Below, in pieces: positions 29,105 through 39,267 of a DNA stretch of 64,000 nt (positions are counted from its first letter, which is position 1; each line of letters starts with the position of its first letter). The notes beneath the pieces were generated by a model that was not told the origin of the DNA, made no database searches, and worked only from the letters and a program-made list of their open reading frames with translations. Location: assembly GCF_001037495.1 (NCBI RefSeq), contig NZ_KQ089822.1, positions 3,367,938-3,431,937 on the forward strand. Direction: 5' to 3'. The DNA comes from Citrobacter sp. MGH106. GTDB taxonomy: Bacteria > Pseudomonadota > Gammaproteobacteria > Enterobacterales > Enterobacteriaceae. Position numbers and translations under genes: made by a program.

Positions 29105-29707
29105 ATGGTACTGGTAACTCGTCAGGCTCCGGATTTCACAGCAGCTGCGGTACTGGGTAGCGGTGAGATTGTTGAAAACTTCAACTTCAAACAGCATACC
29201 AACGGTAAAACCACCGTTCTGTTCTTCTGGCCAATGGACTTCACCTTCGTTTGCCCGTCAGAACTGATCGCGTTCGACAAACGTTACGAAGAATTCCAGA
29301 AACGCGGCGTTGAAGTCGTTGGTGTTTCTTTTGACTCTGAATTCGTCCACAACGCATGGCGTAACACCCCTGTCGACAAAGGCGGCATTGGTGCAGTGAA
29401 ATACGCAATGGTTGCTGACGTTAAGCGCGAAATCCAGAAAGCCTACGGCATCGAGCACCCGGAAGCGGGCGTTGCTCTGCGCGGTTCTTTCCTGATTGAC
29501 GCTAACGGCGTTGTTCGTCACCAGGTTGTAAACGATCTGCCGCTGGGTCGTAACATTGACGAAATGCTGCGTATGGTTGACGCGCTGCAGTTCCACGAAG
29601 AGCACGGTGACGTTTGCCCGGCTCAGTGGGAAAAAGGTAAAGAAGGTATGAACGCGTCTCCGGACGGCGTTGCAAAATACCTGACCGAAAACGTATCCAG
29701 CCTGTAA
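29105..29707 (+). CDS. Typical 2-Cys peroxiredoxin (AhpC/TSA family)
   Basis: This 200-residue thiol peroxidase reduces hydrogen peroxide and organic peroxides in the cytosol. The peroxidatic Cys is in FTFVCPSE (near 51) and the resolving Cys in GDVCPAQW (near 170), so it is a typical 2-Cys enzyme. It resembles the Salmonella gene annotated tsaA, which also sits next to acpH; K-12 has no such gene there. The ATG follows TGCAGGAGAATTAT; the frame extends upstream, but the longer start exceeds family length. An intrinsic terminator follows. Confidence 0.95.
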   Translation: MVLVTRQAPDFTAAAVLGSGEIVENFNFKQHTNGKTTVLFFWPMDFTFVCPSELIAFDKRYEEFQKRGVEVVGVSFDSEFVHNAWRNTPVDKGGIGAVKYAMVADVKREIQKAYGIEHPEAGVALRGSFLIDANGVVRHQVVNDLPLGRNIDEMLRMVDALQFHEEHGDVCPAQWEKGKEGMNASPDGVAKYLTENVSSL

Positions 29708-29722
29708 TAGGCTAACGTTTAG

Positions 29723-29752
29723 CAAAAAGGCTCGCGCAGGCGAGCCTTTTTT
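29723..29752 (+). terminator. Intrinsic terminator after the peroxiredoxin gene
   Basis: GGCTCGC and GCGAGCC form a perfect 7-base stem with a four-base loop, preceded by five A and followed by six T. Confidence 0.95.
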
Positions 29753-29753
29753 G

Positions 29754-29784
29754 TTGCCGGATGGCGGCGAAGCGCCACCGGGCA
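29754..29784. repeat. REP unit
   Basis: GTTGCCGGATGGCGGCGAAGCGCC and the adjacent ACCGGGCAA form the Z-type REP palindrome (sequence split). It lies between the convergent peroxiredoxin and amidohydrolase genes. Confidence 0.8.
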
Positions 29785-29788
29785 ATGA

Positions 29789-31657
29789 TTAAAACGCGAA
29801 ACAAGAACAACCCAACACGCCCCAAAACGCACGATCGTCTGACACCGGGATCCCCGATTTACGCGCCATATCGTGCTGATGTCCGTGAACGCCGCAGCTA
29901 CCGCAACACTGATGCATCTGGACCATAGCACCAACTTTCGCAGTAGTAGGTGGCGCAGAGCGATAATGCCCCGGAACGTTTACCACTGGTGACCAGTCAG
30001 GGACAACAGGGATCGCAGGCGGTGCCAGCGGCGTGAAATGCCCGGCAGCATAAACGACTTTGCCATCAACAATGGTCATCACCGACTCAATACCTTTGAT
30101 CTCCTCCTCCGGTACGCTGAAATAATCTTTTGATAACACCACCAGGTCGGCAAGTTGATCTTTTTCAATGTGGCCTTTCTTACCCTGCTCGCTGGAGAAC
30201 CAGGCACTGCCTGCGGTCCACAGTTCCAGCGCCACATCGCGCGCCAGTCGGTTGTTATCGTCGTACATCGCCATCCCGCCGACAGTACGTCCGGAAACCA
30301 GCCAGTAGAGCGCCGTCCACGGGTTGTAACTTGCCACGCGGGTTGCGTCGGTCCCCAGTCCAACCGGAACATCAGCCGCCAACATTTTTGCTACCGGTGG
30401 CGTATGTTTAACCGCATCTTTTCCATAGCGATCGACAAAATACTCGCCCTGGAACGCCATCCGATGCTGAACTGCAATACCGCCACCCAGCGCTTTTACG
30501 CGCTCAATATTACGTTCGGTAATCGTTTCTGCGTGATCGAAGAACCAGTGCAGGCCGTTGAACGGAATATCACGATTCACCTTCTCAAAGACATCCAGCA
30601 TCCGGCTGATGGACTCATCATAGGTTGCATGCAGACGGAACGGCCAGCGATGCTCCACCAGGTGGCGGACGACACGTTCCAGCTCATCCTCCATGCCTTC
30701 AGGTAAATCCGGGCGCGGTTGCAGGAAGTCTTCAAAATCCGCCGCCGAGAAGACCAGCATTTCCCCTGCTCCATTAGCACGATAAAAATCAGTCCCTTGC
30801 CCTGGTTTGAGCATATCGGTCCAGCGTTCGAAATCTTCCAGTTCCTGCTTAGGACGCTGGGTAAACAGGTTGTAGGCAATACGGACCGTCATCTGCTTAT
30901 TGGCATGTAGTTGCTCGATAATTTCATAATCTTCCGGGTAATTCTGAAAGCCGCCGCCGGCGTCAATGGCGCTGGTGAGCCCAAGTCGATTTAGCTCTCG
31001 CATAAACTGACGGGTGGAATTAACCTGCATTTCCAGCGGAAGTTTTGGTCCTTTCGCCAGCGTAGAGTAGAGGATCATAGCGTTCGGTTTGGCGATCAGC
31101 ATCCCCGTAGGATTACCATTGCCATCGCGAACAATTTCTCCCCCTACCGGATCCGGCGTTGCTTTGGTGTAACCGACCGCTTTTAGGGCCGCGCGATTTA
31201 GCAACGCCCGATCGTAGAGATGCAGCACAAATACCGGTGTATCCGGCGCGGCTTCATTGAGTTCTTCCAGCGTCGGCATACGGCGTTCAGCGAACTGAAA
31301 TTCACTCCAGCCGCCTACCACGCGAACCCATTGCGGCGAGGGTGTTCTGTCAGCCTGATCTTTAAGCATACGTAGCGCATCCGCCAGCGACGGCACACCT
31401 TCCCAACGTAACTCAAGGTTGTAATTCAACCCTCCGCGAATGAGATGCAGATGTGAGTCGTTTAAACCTGGGATCACTGTATGACCTTTCAGATCAATAA
31501 TCTGTGTCCCATCAGTCGCAAAATTCATGATCTGATCATGAGAGCCGGTCGCCAGAATTTTTCCATCTTTAATCGCCACGGCGTCCACCTGAGGGCTTTG
31601 GCGATCAAGAGTATGGATTTTTCCGTGAGTCAGAATAAGTGTTGCAGTTTGAGACAT
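29789..31657 (-). CDS. YtcJ-like metal-dependent amidohydrolase with Cys/His-rich tail
   Basis: This 622-residue protein belongs to the amidohydrolase superfamily, closest in style to YtcJ-like proteins of unknown substrate. The N-terminal small beta domain is followed by the metal motif DSHLHL (His69 and His71). Further likely ligands are the His in RLHATYD (near 343), DHAE (near 372) and the Asp of GLGTDATR (near 442). The last 45 residues are unusual, with HQCCGSCGVHGHQH near 583-596 and a terminal GCSCFAF. It is the last of three minus-strand genes with an ABM-domain protein and an isochorismatase-like hydrolase, probably one operon. K-12 has none of these here. Confidence 0.9.
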   Translation of the reverse strand: MSQTATLILTHGKIHTLDRQSPQVDAVAIKDGKILATGSHDQIMNFATDGTQIIDLKGHTVIPGLNDSHLHLIRGGLNYNLELRWEGVPSLADALRMLKDQADRTPSPQWVRVVGGWSEFQFAERRMPTLEELNEAAPDTPVFVLHLYDRALLNRAALKAVGYTKATPDPVGGEIVRDGNGNPTGMLIAKPNAMILYSTLAKGPKLPLEMQVNSTRQFMRELNRLGLTSAIDAGGGFQNYPEDYEIIEQLHANKQMTVRIAYNLFTQRPKQELEDFERWTDMLKPGQGTDFYRANGAGEMLVFSAADFEDFLQPRPDLPEGMEDELERVVRHLVEHRWPFRLHATYDESISRMLDVFEKVNRDIPFNGLHWFFDHAETITERNIERVKALGGGIAVQHRMAFQGEYFVDRYGKDAVKHTPPVAKMLAADVPVGLGTDATRVASYNPWTALYWLVSGRTVGGMAMYDDNNRLARDVALELWTAGSAWFSSEQGKKGHIEKDQLADLVVLSKDYFSVPEEEIKGIESVMTIVDGKVVYAAGHFTPLAPPAIPVVPDWSPVVNVPGHYRSAPPTTAKVGAMVQMHQCCGSCGVHGHQHDMARKSGIPVSDDRAFWGVLGCSCFAF

Positions 31658-31678
31658 AACAATCTCCTGAGAAACCGG

Positions 31679-32224
31679 TCAGGCTTTTTTCAGCCAGCCG
31701 GCAAACAGACGGGTTACGATAGGCATCCAGAACCAGACCACCAGCGCAACCACACAGGCATCATTAATCAGATGCAGGAGCAATGATCCCTTCATTGAGG
31801 GCAGCACGATGCCGGTCAGCCACGGCACCAGATTGGTGCTGGGAAAAATCACCAGCAGAGTTATCAGGAACTGCTTCCAGCGTTTAGGCTGGCGAACATG
31901 TGATGCAGGCGGGGTAAACCAAAATGCCGCTTCCGTACGAATCTCGGTTTTGTCGCCCTCCGCCAGCAATGGCGCGATCTCCTCGACCAGCGCACGGCGC
32001 GTATCAGACTGGGTCCAGTTATACAGATGCTCGACGGTGTCAAAGCGGATAATAATGTTCCACAGGTTTTGTCCGTCGGTAGGGCGAATGACGTTAGCGC
32101 CAAGATGACCAGGAAACTCTGCGGCCACTGGCATGATTTTCCCCAGCCACTGCTCATACCGCTGCGCCTGGTCAGGCCGCAAGGTGTGAGTAATCACCAA
32201 TGTCACATGTTTATTCTGCGCCAT
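31679..32224 (-). CDS. ABM-domain protein with C-terminal membrane segments
   Basis: This 181-residue protein has an N-terminal antibiotic-biosynthesis-monooxygenase (ABM) type ferredoxin-like domain (about 1-100: THTLRPDQAQRYEQWLGKI and IIRFDTVEHLYNWTQS). Two hydrophobic segments follow (about 120-145 and 150-175) with a basic end. Such fusions are seen as quinol- or heme-related or unknown monooxygenases; no reaction can be assigned. The start at 32224 is preceded by AAGGAACC; the longer in-frame extension runs into the neighbouring gene. It lies between the hydrolase and amidohydrolase genes. Confidence 0.85.
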   Translation of the reverse strand: MAQNKHVTLVITHTLRPDQAQRYEQWLGKIMPVAAEFPGHLGANVIRPTDGQNLWNIIIRFDTVEHLYNWTQSDTRRALVEEIAPLLAEGDKTEIRTEAAFWFTPPASHVRQPKRWKQFLITLLVIFPSTNLVPWLTGIVLPSMKGSLLLHLINDACVVALVVWFWMPIVTRLFAGWLKKA

Positions 32225-32273
32225 GAAGGGTTCCTTGCTGAAGGATAATGGCGGGATTGCCCCGCCAGCGGAA

Positions 32274-32915
32274 TTAAATCTTACGTTCTGGTGCACCATG
32301 TACCATGGTATAGGCATAATCCACGCCCATACCGTACGCACCGCTGTGTTCGCGCACCAGGTCCATCACCGCGTCGTAAGTCTCTTTACGTGACCAGTCG
32401 CGTTGGTACTCCAGCAGCACCTGCTGCCAGGTAACAGGTACCGCACCCGCCTGCACCATACGATCGATAGAACGTTCATGAGCATCCACGGATGTACCGC
32501 CGGAAGTGTCGGTGACGACATACACTTCATAACCCGCTTCCAGCGCCATCAACGCCGGGAATGTCAGGCAAACTTCGGTCCACAGTGCAGAGATAATCAG
32601 TTTTTTACGCCCGGTCGCTTCCACTGCTTTAACAAAGGCCGCATCTTCCCAGGAGTTCATTGAAGTACGCTCGATAGGCTTGACATCAGGATGAACAGCT
32701 AACAATTCCGGCCAGATATATCCGCTAAAACTTTTCGTTTCAACCGAGGTATAAATCACTGGAACATTAAATATTTTTCCGGCTTTGGCTAATGCTACAG
32801 TATTATTTTTCAACGTCTGGCGATCAATATTCGCCACACCAAATGACATTTGCGGTTGATGGTCAATAAAAATAAGCGTTGAGTTTTGTGGGTCAATCAG
32901 TTCCCGAATAGACAT
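32274..32915 (-). CDS. Isochorismatase-like cysteine hydrolase (YcaC-like)
   Basis: This 213-residue alpha/beta hydrolase of the isochorismatase-like family has the catalytic Asp in LIFIDHQPQM (near 18), and the nucleophile Cys in LWTEVCLTFPAL (near 116) preceded by the family's strand. A TDTSGGTS segment follows near 135. Related enzymes hydrolyse amides such as nicotinamide, carbamoyl sarcosine or ureas; the substrate here is not known. It is first in the minus-strand three-gene group and divergent from a LysR regulator. Confidence 0.9.
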   Translation of the reverse strand: MSIRELIDPQNSTLIFIDHQPQMSFGVANIDRQTLKNNTVALAKAGKIFNVPVIYTSVETKSFSGYIWPELLAVHPDVKPIERTSMNSWEDAAFVKAVEATGRKKLIISALWTEVCLTFPALMALEAGYEVYVVTDTSGGTSVDAHERSIDRMVQAGAVPVTWQQVLLEYQRDWSRKETYDAVMDLVREHSGAYGMGVDYAYTMVHGAPERKI

Positions 32916-33038
32916 AGCACACCTTCTTAATCAATGAGTTAAAAGGCAACGGTCTGTAACTGCCGTCAGCAGCAGGATCCTGAATCAGAAAGCTTGTTGA
33001 GTATAGCGGGAATTTTCTAACGAGTTATTAAAGAAAAC

Positions 33039-33058
33039 TTATCATCGAGTGATGATAA
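33039..33058. promoter_or_regulatory. Perfect inverted repeat, operator candidate 1
   Basis: TTATCATC and GATGATAA form an 8-base perfect palindrome with a GAGT spacer, in the intergenic region between the divergent isochorismatase-like and LysR genes. Its AT-rich, dyad-symmetric form is what LysR-type regulators often use. Confidence 0.55.
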
Positions 33059-33068
33059 TAATTTTGTC

Positions 33069-33084
33069 TTGAGATATATCTCAA
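33069..33084. promoter_or_regulatory. Perfect inverted repeat, operator candidate 2
   Basis: TTGAGATATATCTCAA is a perfect 16-base palindrome, ten bases from the first one. Two closely spaced dyads fit the recognition and activation sites of a LysR-type regulator. Confidence 0.55.
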
Positions 33085-33188
33085 TCATCATCAAAAAAAT
33101 GCGAATGTCTTATCTAATTTATTCACTGGCATTGTTTTTCTCTATTCTGTAAAAATGAGGTGTTTAATTTTCAGGATATATTCAGCTT

Positions 33189-34091
33189 ATGCGCATCAAT
33201 CTGGACGTTCTGCTCATCCTCGACGCACTCGACAGGCATGGTTCATTTGCTGCCGCTGCCGAATCACTGTTTAAAACCCCTGCCGCACTCAGCTATATGA
33301 TTCAGAAGCTGGAAAACGATCTGAATATCGAATTGCTCGACCGTTCCGGGCATCGGGCAAAATTTACCGATACCGGCCTGATGATGCTGGAAAAAGGACG
33401 TTTGCTCCTCAGCGCTGCCAAAGACCTCGAAAAACAGGCGTTACAACTGAGCGCTGGCTGGGAAAAAGAGCTGGCAATTGCGCTGGATGCCTCCTTCCCC
33501 TTCGCCGCACTGGTGCCGATTATCGAAGCTTTTTACGCACTCAATAAACAAACTCGCCTCAACTTTACTCACCACACGCTGGCAGGTTCCTGGGAAGAAC
33601 TCACCCATAACGGAGCGGATATTATTCTGGGCGCTATTAATGAGCCACCAACATCAGCGGCCTGGTCTTACAAAATGCTCGGCACGCTGGATAATGTGTT
33701 TGTTGTCGCACCCGGGCATCCACTGGCAGCGGCATCGGATAGTTTAACCAATGAACAACTGTGCCTGCACCGGGCGATAGTCATCAGCGACAGCGCCCGC
33801 TATTGTCATCCGTTACAAAGCAACCTGATGGATGAACAGGCGCAGATTCGTGTCGATGATTTCCACAGTAAAGTGATGTTACTGCGGGCGGGAACCGGTT
33901 GCGGATTTCTCCCACGCCACATCGCAAGCCCATGGTTAGCCACAGGCGAGCTGGTGGAAAAACCCGTGTTGTCTTTTCGTCAAAAAGACGTCGCCTATAT
34001 GGCGTGGCGCAATAGCAATGACGGACTGGCGCAGCGCTGGTGGCGGGAAACGCTGCTGACCAGTGAGGAGATTGCGCGTTTGTATCAATGA
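33189..34091 (+). CDS. LysR-family transcriptional regulator
   Basis: This 300-residue regulator has the usual N-terminal winged helix (about 1-62: [20 protein letters not shown], then [14 protein letters not shown], ending FTDTG) and a periplasmic-binding-protein-like effector domain (about 88-295). A Cys-containing CGFLPRH segment near 240 is typical. It is divergently transcribed from the three-gene amidohydrolase group, with 273 bases between. By the usual LysR arrangement it is likely to control them and itself. Its stop overlaps that of the convergent malZ by 7 bases. Confidence 0.92.
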   Translation: MRINLDVLLILDALDRHGSFAAAAESLFKTPAALSYMIQKLENDLNIELLDRSGHRAKFTDTGLMMLEKGRLLLSAAKDLEKQALQLSAGWEKELAIALDASFPFAALVPIIEAFYALNKQTRLNFTHHTLAGSWEELTHNGADIILGAINEPPTSAAWSYKMLGTLDNVFVVAPGHPLAAASDSLTNEQLCLHRAIVISDSARYCHPLQSNLMDEQAQIRVDDFHSKVMLLRAGTGCGFLPRHIASPWLATGELVEKPVLSFRQKDVAYMAWRNSNDGLAQRWWRETLLTSEEIARLYQ

Positions 34092-35902
34092 CACATCCAG
34101 ATTGAGGCAGAAATCGCAGGTAGCGTCAGAATATCATCCGCGAGCTGGCCTTTGCCTTCTTTGTGCAGCCATTGGCTGGCATTGAGCAATGGCGAGGCTG
34201 GCAACACCACTTCACAGGCCTGGCCACGATTGATTGCTACCAGCACGCGCTGTCGGTTTAGTACTCGCACAAATACCACCACGTTATCCTCTGCGTAAAT
34301 CACCTGACAACCGCCGTGGCGTAGCGCCTGACTCAGATGACGCATTTTAGCCAGCCGCTGATACAACGCCAGCAGGTCAGAATCCTGTTTGTCCTTCTGC
34401 CATGGGAACGGCTTGCGGCAAAACGGATCGTTATTACCGTCCAGCCCAACTTCATCACCGTAGTAGATACAGGGAACCCCCGGCCAGGTAAACAACCAGA
34501 CTACCGCCAGCGGCAGGCGCGCGACATCTTTACCTAGCAGCGATTTAAAACGGGCCGTGTCGTGGCTGTCGAGCTGATTGAACATGCGCAGTTGCTGCTG
34601 ATGTGATAAACCTGCACGATAGTTATCCATCCACGCCATACAGGTTCGGGCATCAATAAACTGCGGATCATAAGAGATATCGGTATTGGCAAGAAATCCC
34701 CATATGGGAAAGGTAAAGCCACGATAGTTCATCGCGGCATCTTCAGCATCAGCCTGCAACCACTGACGCGCATCACCGAAATGTTCGCCAACAATGTATG
34801 CTTCTGGCTGAGTTTCTTTAGCCGCCTGGGCGATCCCGGCAACATGCTGGAGGTTATTGCGCGCACCACCGGCTTCACCCAACATGTGTACGACATCAAG
34901 CCGCCAGCCATCCATATTCCATGGTGCTTTTAACCAGTGACGGACAATGCTGTCTTCGCCGCGATAGATTTCATTCACCAGGCTTTCAGATGCAAAGTCC
35001 AGTTTGGGCAGGCTTGAATACCCCAGCCAGTCCAGCGCGACGCCTTCCGTTGAAAAATGGTACCAATCGCGCCAGGGGGAATGTGGGTTATGGCATGCGC
35101 CATCCGTTCCCCGACTATGCCGGTCAAACCAGGCGTGCGAATCGCCGCTGTGGTTAAATACGCCGTCCAGAACCAGCCGCATTCCCTGCGCCTGTGTATT
35201 GTGTCGCAGGCGCAGTAACGCCCTGTCGCCACCAAACTGTGGATCAACATGACGATAATCTTCAGTATCGTACTTATGTACGCTTGGTGCGGTAAACACC
35301 GGGTTCAGATATAGCGCGGTTACACCCAACGTTTTCAGATAGGGCAGTTTCTCACTGATACCGTCCAGATCACCGCCATAGAACGTGGAACCGCCAGCCT
35401 GCGCAGTCAGCGGCTCATCCCACTCACGCTGCACAATATCCTGTCCTGCTGCATGGTGGTAATAAACGTTGTTCTGATACGCTTCACGTGACTGGCTACG
35501 TGCAAAACGGTCCGGGAAAATCTGATAGAAAATCTGATCGGCTACCCATTGCGGTCCGTTATCCGGCACATCCACGGCGAACTGTTCCAGACGCGCTGGC
35601 GGAATACGGCTGAATCCCTGCGGGGTAAACCACAGCTGACGATCAAGCCACAACAATTTAAAGCTATAACGCCGACGAGGTTGACCGCTGGAAAGATCGA
35701 TTGCGGCTCGCCACGCAGTAACGCCAGGCTGAGGCTGGCTGCGCTGCTTACGCATAATCAGCGAAATCTCTTCGTTATCATTTTCCGCGCGTAGCGTTAT
35801 ACGTTGGGGAGGATTATCTCCCGCCAGCCATAACGTAATCGTCAGTTGATCTTTGTTTTGTTTAACAAATGGGGCAACCGGAAGGTGCCAGGCGTTCAAC
35901 AT
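34085..35902 (-). CDS. malZ: Maltodextrin glucosidase
   Basis: MalZ is a cytosolic GH13 alpha-glucosidase releasing glucose from the reducing end of maltodextrins. It has 605 residues, one more than the E. coli length as I recall it. An N-terminal starch-binding-like domain (about 1-115) precedes the barrel with DGVFNHSGD (near 245), the nucleophile Asp in [12 protein letters not shown] (near 337), the acid/base Glu in IVGEHFGDA (near 373) and the Asp in [10 protein letters not shown] (near 448). The frame is open 19 codons upstream, but the start at MLNAWHLP fits the family. Confidence 0.97.
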   Translation of the reverse strand: MLNAWHLPVAPFVKQNKDQLTITLWLAGDNPPQRITLRAENDNEEISLIMRKQRSQPQPGVTAWRAAIDLSSGQPRRRYSFKLLWLDRQLWFTPQGFSRIPPARLEQFAVDVPDNGPQWVADQIFYQIFPDRFARSQSREAYQNNVYYHHAAGQDIVQREWDEPLTAQAGGSTFYGGDLDGISEKLPYLKTLGVTALYLNPVFTAPSVHKYDTEDYRHVDPQFGGDRALLRLRHNTQAQGMRLVLDGVFNHSGDSHAWFDRHSRGTDGACHNPHSPWRDWYHFSTEGVALDWLGYSSLPKLDFASESLVNEIYRGEDSIVRHWLKAPWNMDGWRLDVVHMLGEAGGARNNLQHVAGIAQAAKETQPEAYIVGEHFGDARQWLQADAEDAAMNYRGFTFPIWGFLANTDISYDPQFIDARTCMAWMDNYRAGLSHQQQLRMFNQLDSHDTARFKSLLGKDVARLPLAVVWLFTWPGVPCIYYGDEVGLDGNNDPFCRKPFPWQKDKQDSDLLALYQRLAKMRHLSQALRHGGCQVIYAEDNVVVFVRVLNRQRVLVAINRGQACEVVLPASPLLNASQWLHKEGKGQLADDILTLPAISASIWMCH

Positions 35903-36001
35903 CACGTATCCCCTTTGATGAAAATGAAGCCACCTTGCCATAGCGAAGTGCAGGATCACTCATCATCTTAACGTTTATTGGGGGAGGAGTTCGGGGGAGG
36001 A

Positions 36002-36078
36002 GATTTCGCCGGATGGCGCTACGCATCTTTGGCCTACACACTCTCGAGTAGGCCAGATAAGACATAGCGGTCATCCGG
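36002..36078. repeat. REP/BIME between proY and malZ
   Basis: CGCCGGATGGCGCTACGC and a distant GCGGTCATCCGG unit flank an internal GGCCTAC...GTAGGCC hairpin. The arrangement is that of an extended BIME in the short space between proY and malZ. Confidence 0.75.
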
Positions 36079-36085
36079 AAAAAAA

Positions 36086-37459
36086 TTACTGTGCTTCAGC
36101 CAGTTGACGCTCGCGACGACGCTTAAATACCCAGCCAACCAACAACAGGATAATCCACGCGAAACCAACGTAAAGCGAAATACGAGTATCCGGGTGGTAA
36201 CCGATGAGCGCGATAATAAAGACCAGGAAAATCAGGCCAACAACGGTCGTCGTCACTCCGCCAGGCACTTTGAATTTCAGCGCCTTAACCTCTTCCGGCG
36301 GCAGACGGCGGCGGAAGGCAATCTGCGACAGCAGAATCATAATCCACACCCATACCGTGGCAAACGTTGCCAGTGAGGCAATCACCAGGAAGACGTTTTC
36401 CGGCATGATGTAGTTGAGATAAACCGCAAACAACAGTGCGAATGTCATCACCATCACCGTCACCCACGGCACACCGCGACGTGAGGTTTTAGCAAACATT
36501 TTCGGCGCGCTGCCCTGCTCCGCCATACCGTGCAGCATACGGCCTACGCCAAAGACGTCAGAGTTGATCGCCGACAACGAAGCGGTCAGCACCACAAAAT
36601 TCAGGATGCCGGCGGCAAAAGTAATCCCCATGTGCTGGAAAGTCAGTACAAACGGGCTTCCATCTGTGCCGACCTGGTTCCACGGGTAGATGGACATAAT
36701 GACGAACAGCGTACCCACGTAAAACACCAGGATACGCATCGGTACAGAATTGATAGCACGCGGGATAGATTTTTCCGGGTCTTTTGCTTCACCTGCGGTA
36801 ATGCCAATAATCTCAATCCCGCCATAGGCGAACATTACCATTTGCAGCGACATCACCATACCGAGCCAGCCGTTGCTGAAGAAGCCGCCGTTACTCCACA
36901 GGTTGTGGATGCCGGTCGGTTGCCCACCGTTACCAATGCCCCAGATGATGATGCCGAAACCAGCAACAATCATGATGATAATAGTGGCGACTTTAAAGAA
37001 TGAGAACCAGAACTCCAGTTCACCAAACACCTTCACGCTCATCAGGTTAATGGCGCAGATAATCAATACCACGCTGAGGACCCAAATCCAGTGCGGTACG
37101 GCCGGGAACCAGACACCCATATAAATACCGAAGGCAGTAACATCGGCGATGGCGACAATCAGGATTTCAAAACAGTAGGTCCAACCGGTAATGTAGCCCG
37201 CGAGAGGCCCGAGGTTTTCCTGCGCATAGCGCGAAAAAGAGCTGGCTGCAGGGTTATGAACTGACATTTCGCCCAGCGCACGCATAATTATGTACGCCGC
37301 CACGCCACCGATAAGATAGGCCAAAAGTACGCTTGGCCCCGCCATTTTGATGGCATCGGCCGAACCATAAAACAGCCCGGTACCAATTGCTGAACCTAAT
37401 GCCATAAAGCGAATGTGCCGGGTGCTCAGCCCACGCTTTAGCTTGTTATTACTTTCCAT
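36086..37459 (-). CDS. proY: Proline-specific permease ProY
   Basis: ProY is an amino-acid permease of the APC family with 12 membrane segments and 457 residues, as in E. coli. The consensus [16 protein letters not shown] (near 22) in the first segment and [17 protein letters not shown] (near 210) are present. In E. coli its expression is nearly cryptic. It lies 81 bases downstream of brnQ, separated by an intrinsic terminator, so it probably has its own promoter or depends on read-through. Confidence 0.95.
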   Translation of the reverse strand: MESNNKLKRGLSTRHIRFMALGSAIGTGLFYGSADAIKMAGPSVLLAYLIGGVAAYIIMRALGEMSVHNPAASSFSRYAQENLGPLAGYITGWTYCFEILIVAIADVTAFGIYMGVWFPAVPHWIWVLSVVLIICAINLMSVKVFGELEFWFSFFKVATIIIMIVAGFGIIIWGIGNGGQPTGIHNLWSNGGFFSNGWLGMVMSLQMVMFAYGGIEIIGITAGEAKDPEKSIPRAINSVPMRILVFYVGTLFVIMSIYPWNQVGTDGSPFVLTFQHMGITFAAGILNFVVLTASLSAINSDVFGVGRMLHGMAEQGSAPKMFAKTSRRGVPWVTVMVMTFALLFAVYLNYIMPENVFLVIASLATFATVWVWIMILLSQIAFRRRLPPEEVKALKFKVPGGVTTTVVGLIFLVFIIALIGYHPDTRISLYVGFAWIILLLVGWVFKRRRERQLAEAQ

Positions 37460-37481
37460 CGATTCCTAACCTGTTAACACA

Positions 37482-37524
37482 ATAAAAAAACCACGGGGCC
37501 ATATTAATAGCCCCGTGGTTAAAA
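37482..37524 (-). terminator. Intrinsic terminator of brnQ
   Basis: On the minus strand AACCACGGGGC and GCCCCGTGGTT form an 11-base stem with a ten-base loop, followed by a run of seven T. It lies 17 bases after brnQ. Confidence 0.93.
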
Positions 37525-37540
37525 CTTATTGTCAGTGATT

Positions 37541-38860
37541 TTAGTGTGCGCTGGAGGTCACTTGTCGACCCGCTGCGCGATCCCAGATTACTGCCAGGAC
37601 CACCATCACGACTGTTGGCATCAACCACGCCAGACCTTGTTCCGCCAGCGGTAAACGCTGGGTCCAGGCCGGTAAGATGTCGCCAATTGCAGAAGCTTTA
37701 ATGCCATCAAGGATACCAAAAATCAGGCTGATAAACATCGCAGGTGCAATGACGCGGGAAGAATTATGCCACCATGAGCGGGTAAAGCTTAATACAACCA
37801 GTGCGATGCATGGCGGATAGATAGCCGTCAGCACCGGAATGGAGATCTGAATCAGGTGGCTCAGACCCAGGTTCGATACCACCATCGAGAAGCCGCCGAG
37901 GATAAACACCAGCGTACGATAAGACAGCGGCACATACTGGGCAAAGAACTCAGCGCACGCACAGGTCAGGCCAACTGCAGTCACCAGACAAGCAATAAAA
38001 ATCAGTGCGGCCAGCAAGAAGCTACCTGCGCCACCGAAGGTATGCTGAACATACGCATGCAGAATCGCAGCACCATTAGCAGACTGATCGACCAGCGTCG
38101 CACTGTCAGAACCCAGGCGGAACAACGCAAGGTACAACAGCGTTAAGCCCACACCAGCCATCAGACCCGCCCAGACGGTATAACGGGTCAGCAGACGCGC
38201 TTCAGTAACGCCACGCGAACGAGCGGCATTAACAATAACAATACCAAAGACCATCGCACCCAGCGTATCCATTGTCAGATACCCGTTCACGAAGCCATTA
38301 GAAAACGCTGCGGTTTCATAGGCTTCCATGGCGTTACTGATCGGGCCCGCAGGCCAGACAATCGCTGCAACAGAAAGCACAACCAGCGCAATAATTTTCA
38401 GCGGCGCAAGGAAATTCCCCACCGTATCCAGCAGTTTGCCCGGATAGAGCGACACCAGAATAACAATCGCGAAATAAACCACGCTATAGATAAACAACGG
38501 CAGCGCCGAGTCACCAGTCAGCGGAGCAATTCCCACTTCAAAAGAGACTGTCGCGGTACGCGGAGTAGCAAATAACGGCCCTACCGCCAGATAACAAACG
38601 GTAGCCAGCAGTAAACCTGCTACTTTGCCGATCGGGGTGCTCAGGCTGTCTACACCGCCACCGACTTTCGCCAGCGCTACAACGGTAAGCACCGGAAGAC
38701 CAACGGCGGTAATCAAAAAGCCAAAAGCCGCAGTCCAGACGTGTTCGCCGGCCTGCAAACCAACCATTGGGGGGAAAATGATGTTACCTGCACCAACGAA
38801 CAGTGCAAATGTCATAAATCCCAGGGCGATAATATCGCGTGATTTTAACTGATGGGTCAT
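37541..38860 (-). CDS. brnQ: Branched-chain amino acid transport system 2 carrier protein
   Basis: BrnQ is the LIVCS-family sodium- or proton-coupled transporter for leucine, isoleucine and valine. It has 439 residues, as in E. coli, and about 12 membrane segments, with [14 protein letters not shown] (near 18) and [17 protein letters not shown] (near 95) as family motifs. The intergenic region upstream to phoR is 407 bases. Confidence 0.97.
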   Translation of the reverse strand: MTHQLKSRDIIALGFMTFALFVGAGNIIFPPMVGLQAGEHVWTAAFGFLITAVGLPVLTVVALAKVGGGVDSLSTPIGKVAGLLLATVCYLAVGPLFATPRTATVSFEVGIAPLTGDSALPLFIYSVVYFAIVILVSLYPGKLLDTVGNFLAPLKIIALVVLSVAAIVWPAGPISNAMEAYETAAFSNGFVNGYLTMDTLGAMVFGIVIVNAARSRGVTEARLLTRYTVWAGLMAGVGLTLLYLALFRLGSDSATLVDQSANGAAILHAYVQHTFGGAGSFLLAALIFIACLVTAVGLTCACAEFFAQYVPLSYRTLVFILGGFSMVVSNLGLSHLIQISIPVLTAIYPPCIALVVLSFTRSWWHNSSRVIAPAMFISLIFGILDGIKASAIGDILPAWTQRLPLAEQGLAWLMPTVVMVVLAVIWDRAAGRQVTSSAH

Positions 38861-39216
38861 AAAGTCTTACAGCCTGTGGATGTGGTGTTGAAAACGTTTA
38901 ATTTTCTGCCGTTCCCTGAGGGACAATACAGCGGCATTTTTAATCAATTCCAGCGGGATATCCTCCCAACCAGACGCAGCGAAGAATAGTTTTTCGATTT
39001 ACCGCGTAAATGCAGTCGGTATGACAGCACTTGGTGCGCAATTTAAACGCTTATAACGTTTTAAAGCAAGGTGGGATCTAAAAACCAGAACAATATAGTG
39101 ATATGAAAAATTGAACCAGCACAAAACACCATTCCCGTGAAAAAGTCATGGGCAATAATGCGAACAAAAAACAATCAAACGTCGTAAAATTCAGGATGTC
39201 ATTATTGACGATGATG
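38861..39216. other. Intergenic region upstream of brnQ, nothing coding seen
   Basis: This AT-rich region between brnQ and the phoR terminator holds the expected brnQ promoter. I see no conserved open frame and no clear RNA fold. It ends at the phoR terminator hairpin. Confidence 0.5.
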
Positions 39217-39242
39217 AAAAAAGCCAGCTTGCGCTGGCTTTT
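39217..39242 (-). terminator. Intrinsic terminator of phoBR
   Basis: AAAAGCCAGC and GCTGGCTTTT form a stem with a TTGC loop, flanked by an A-run and T-run, 25 bases after the phoR stop. Confidence 0.9.
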
Positions 39243-39267
39243 GGAAAGTTAACATTACAAATGAGCG

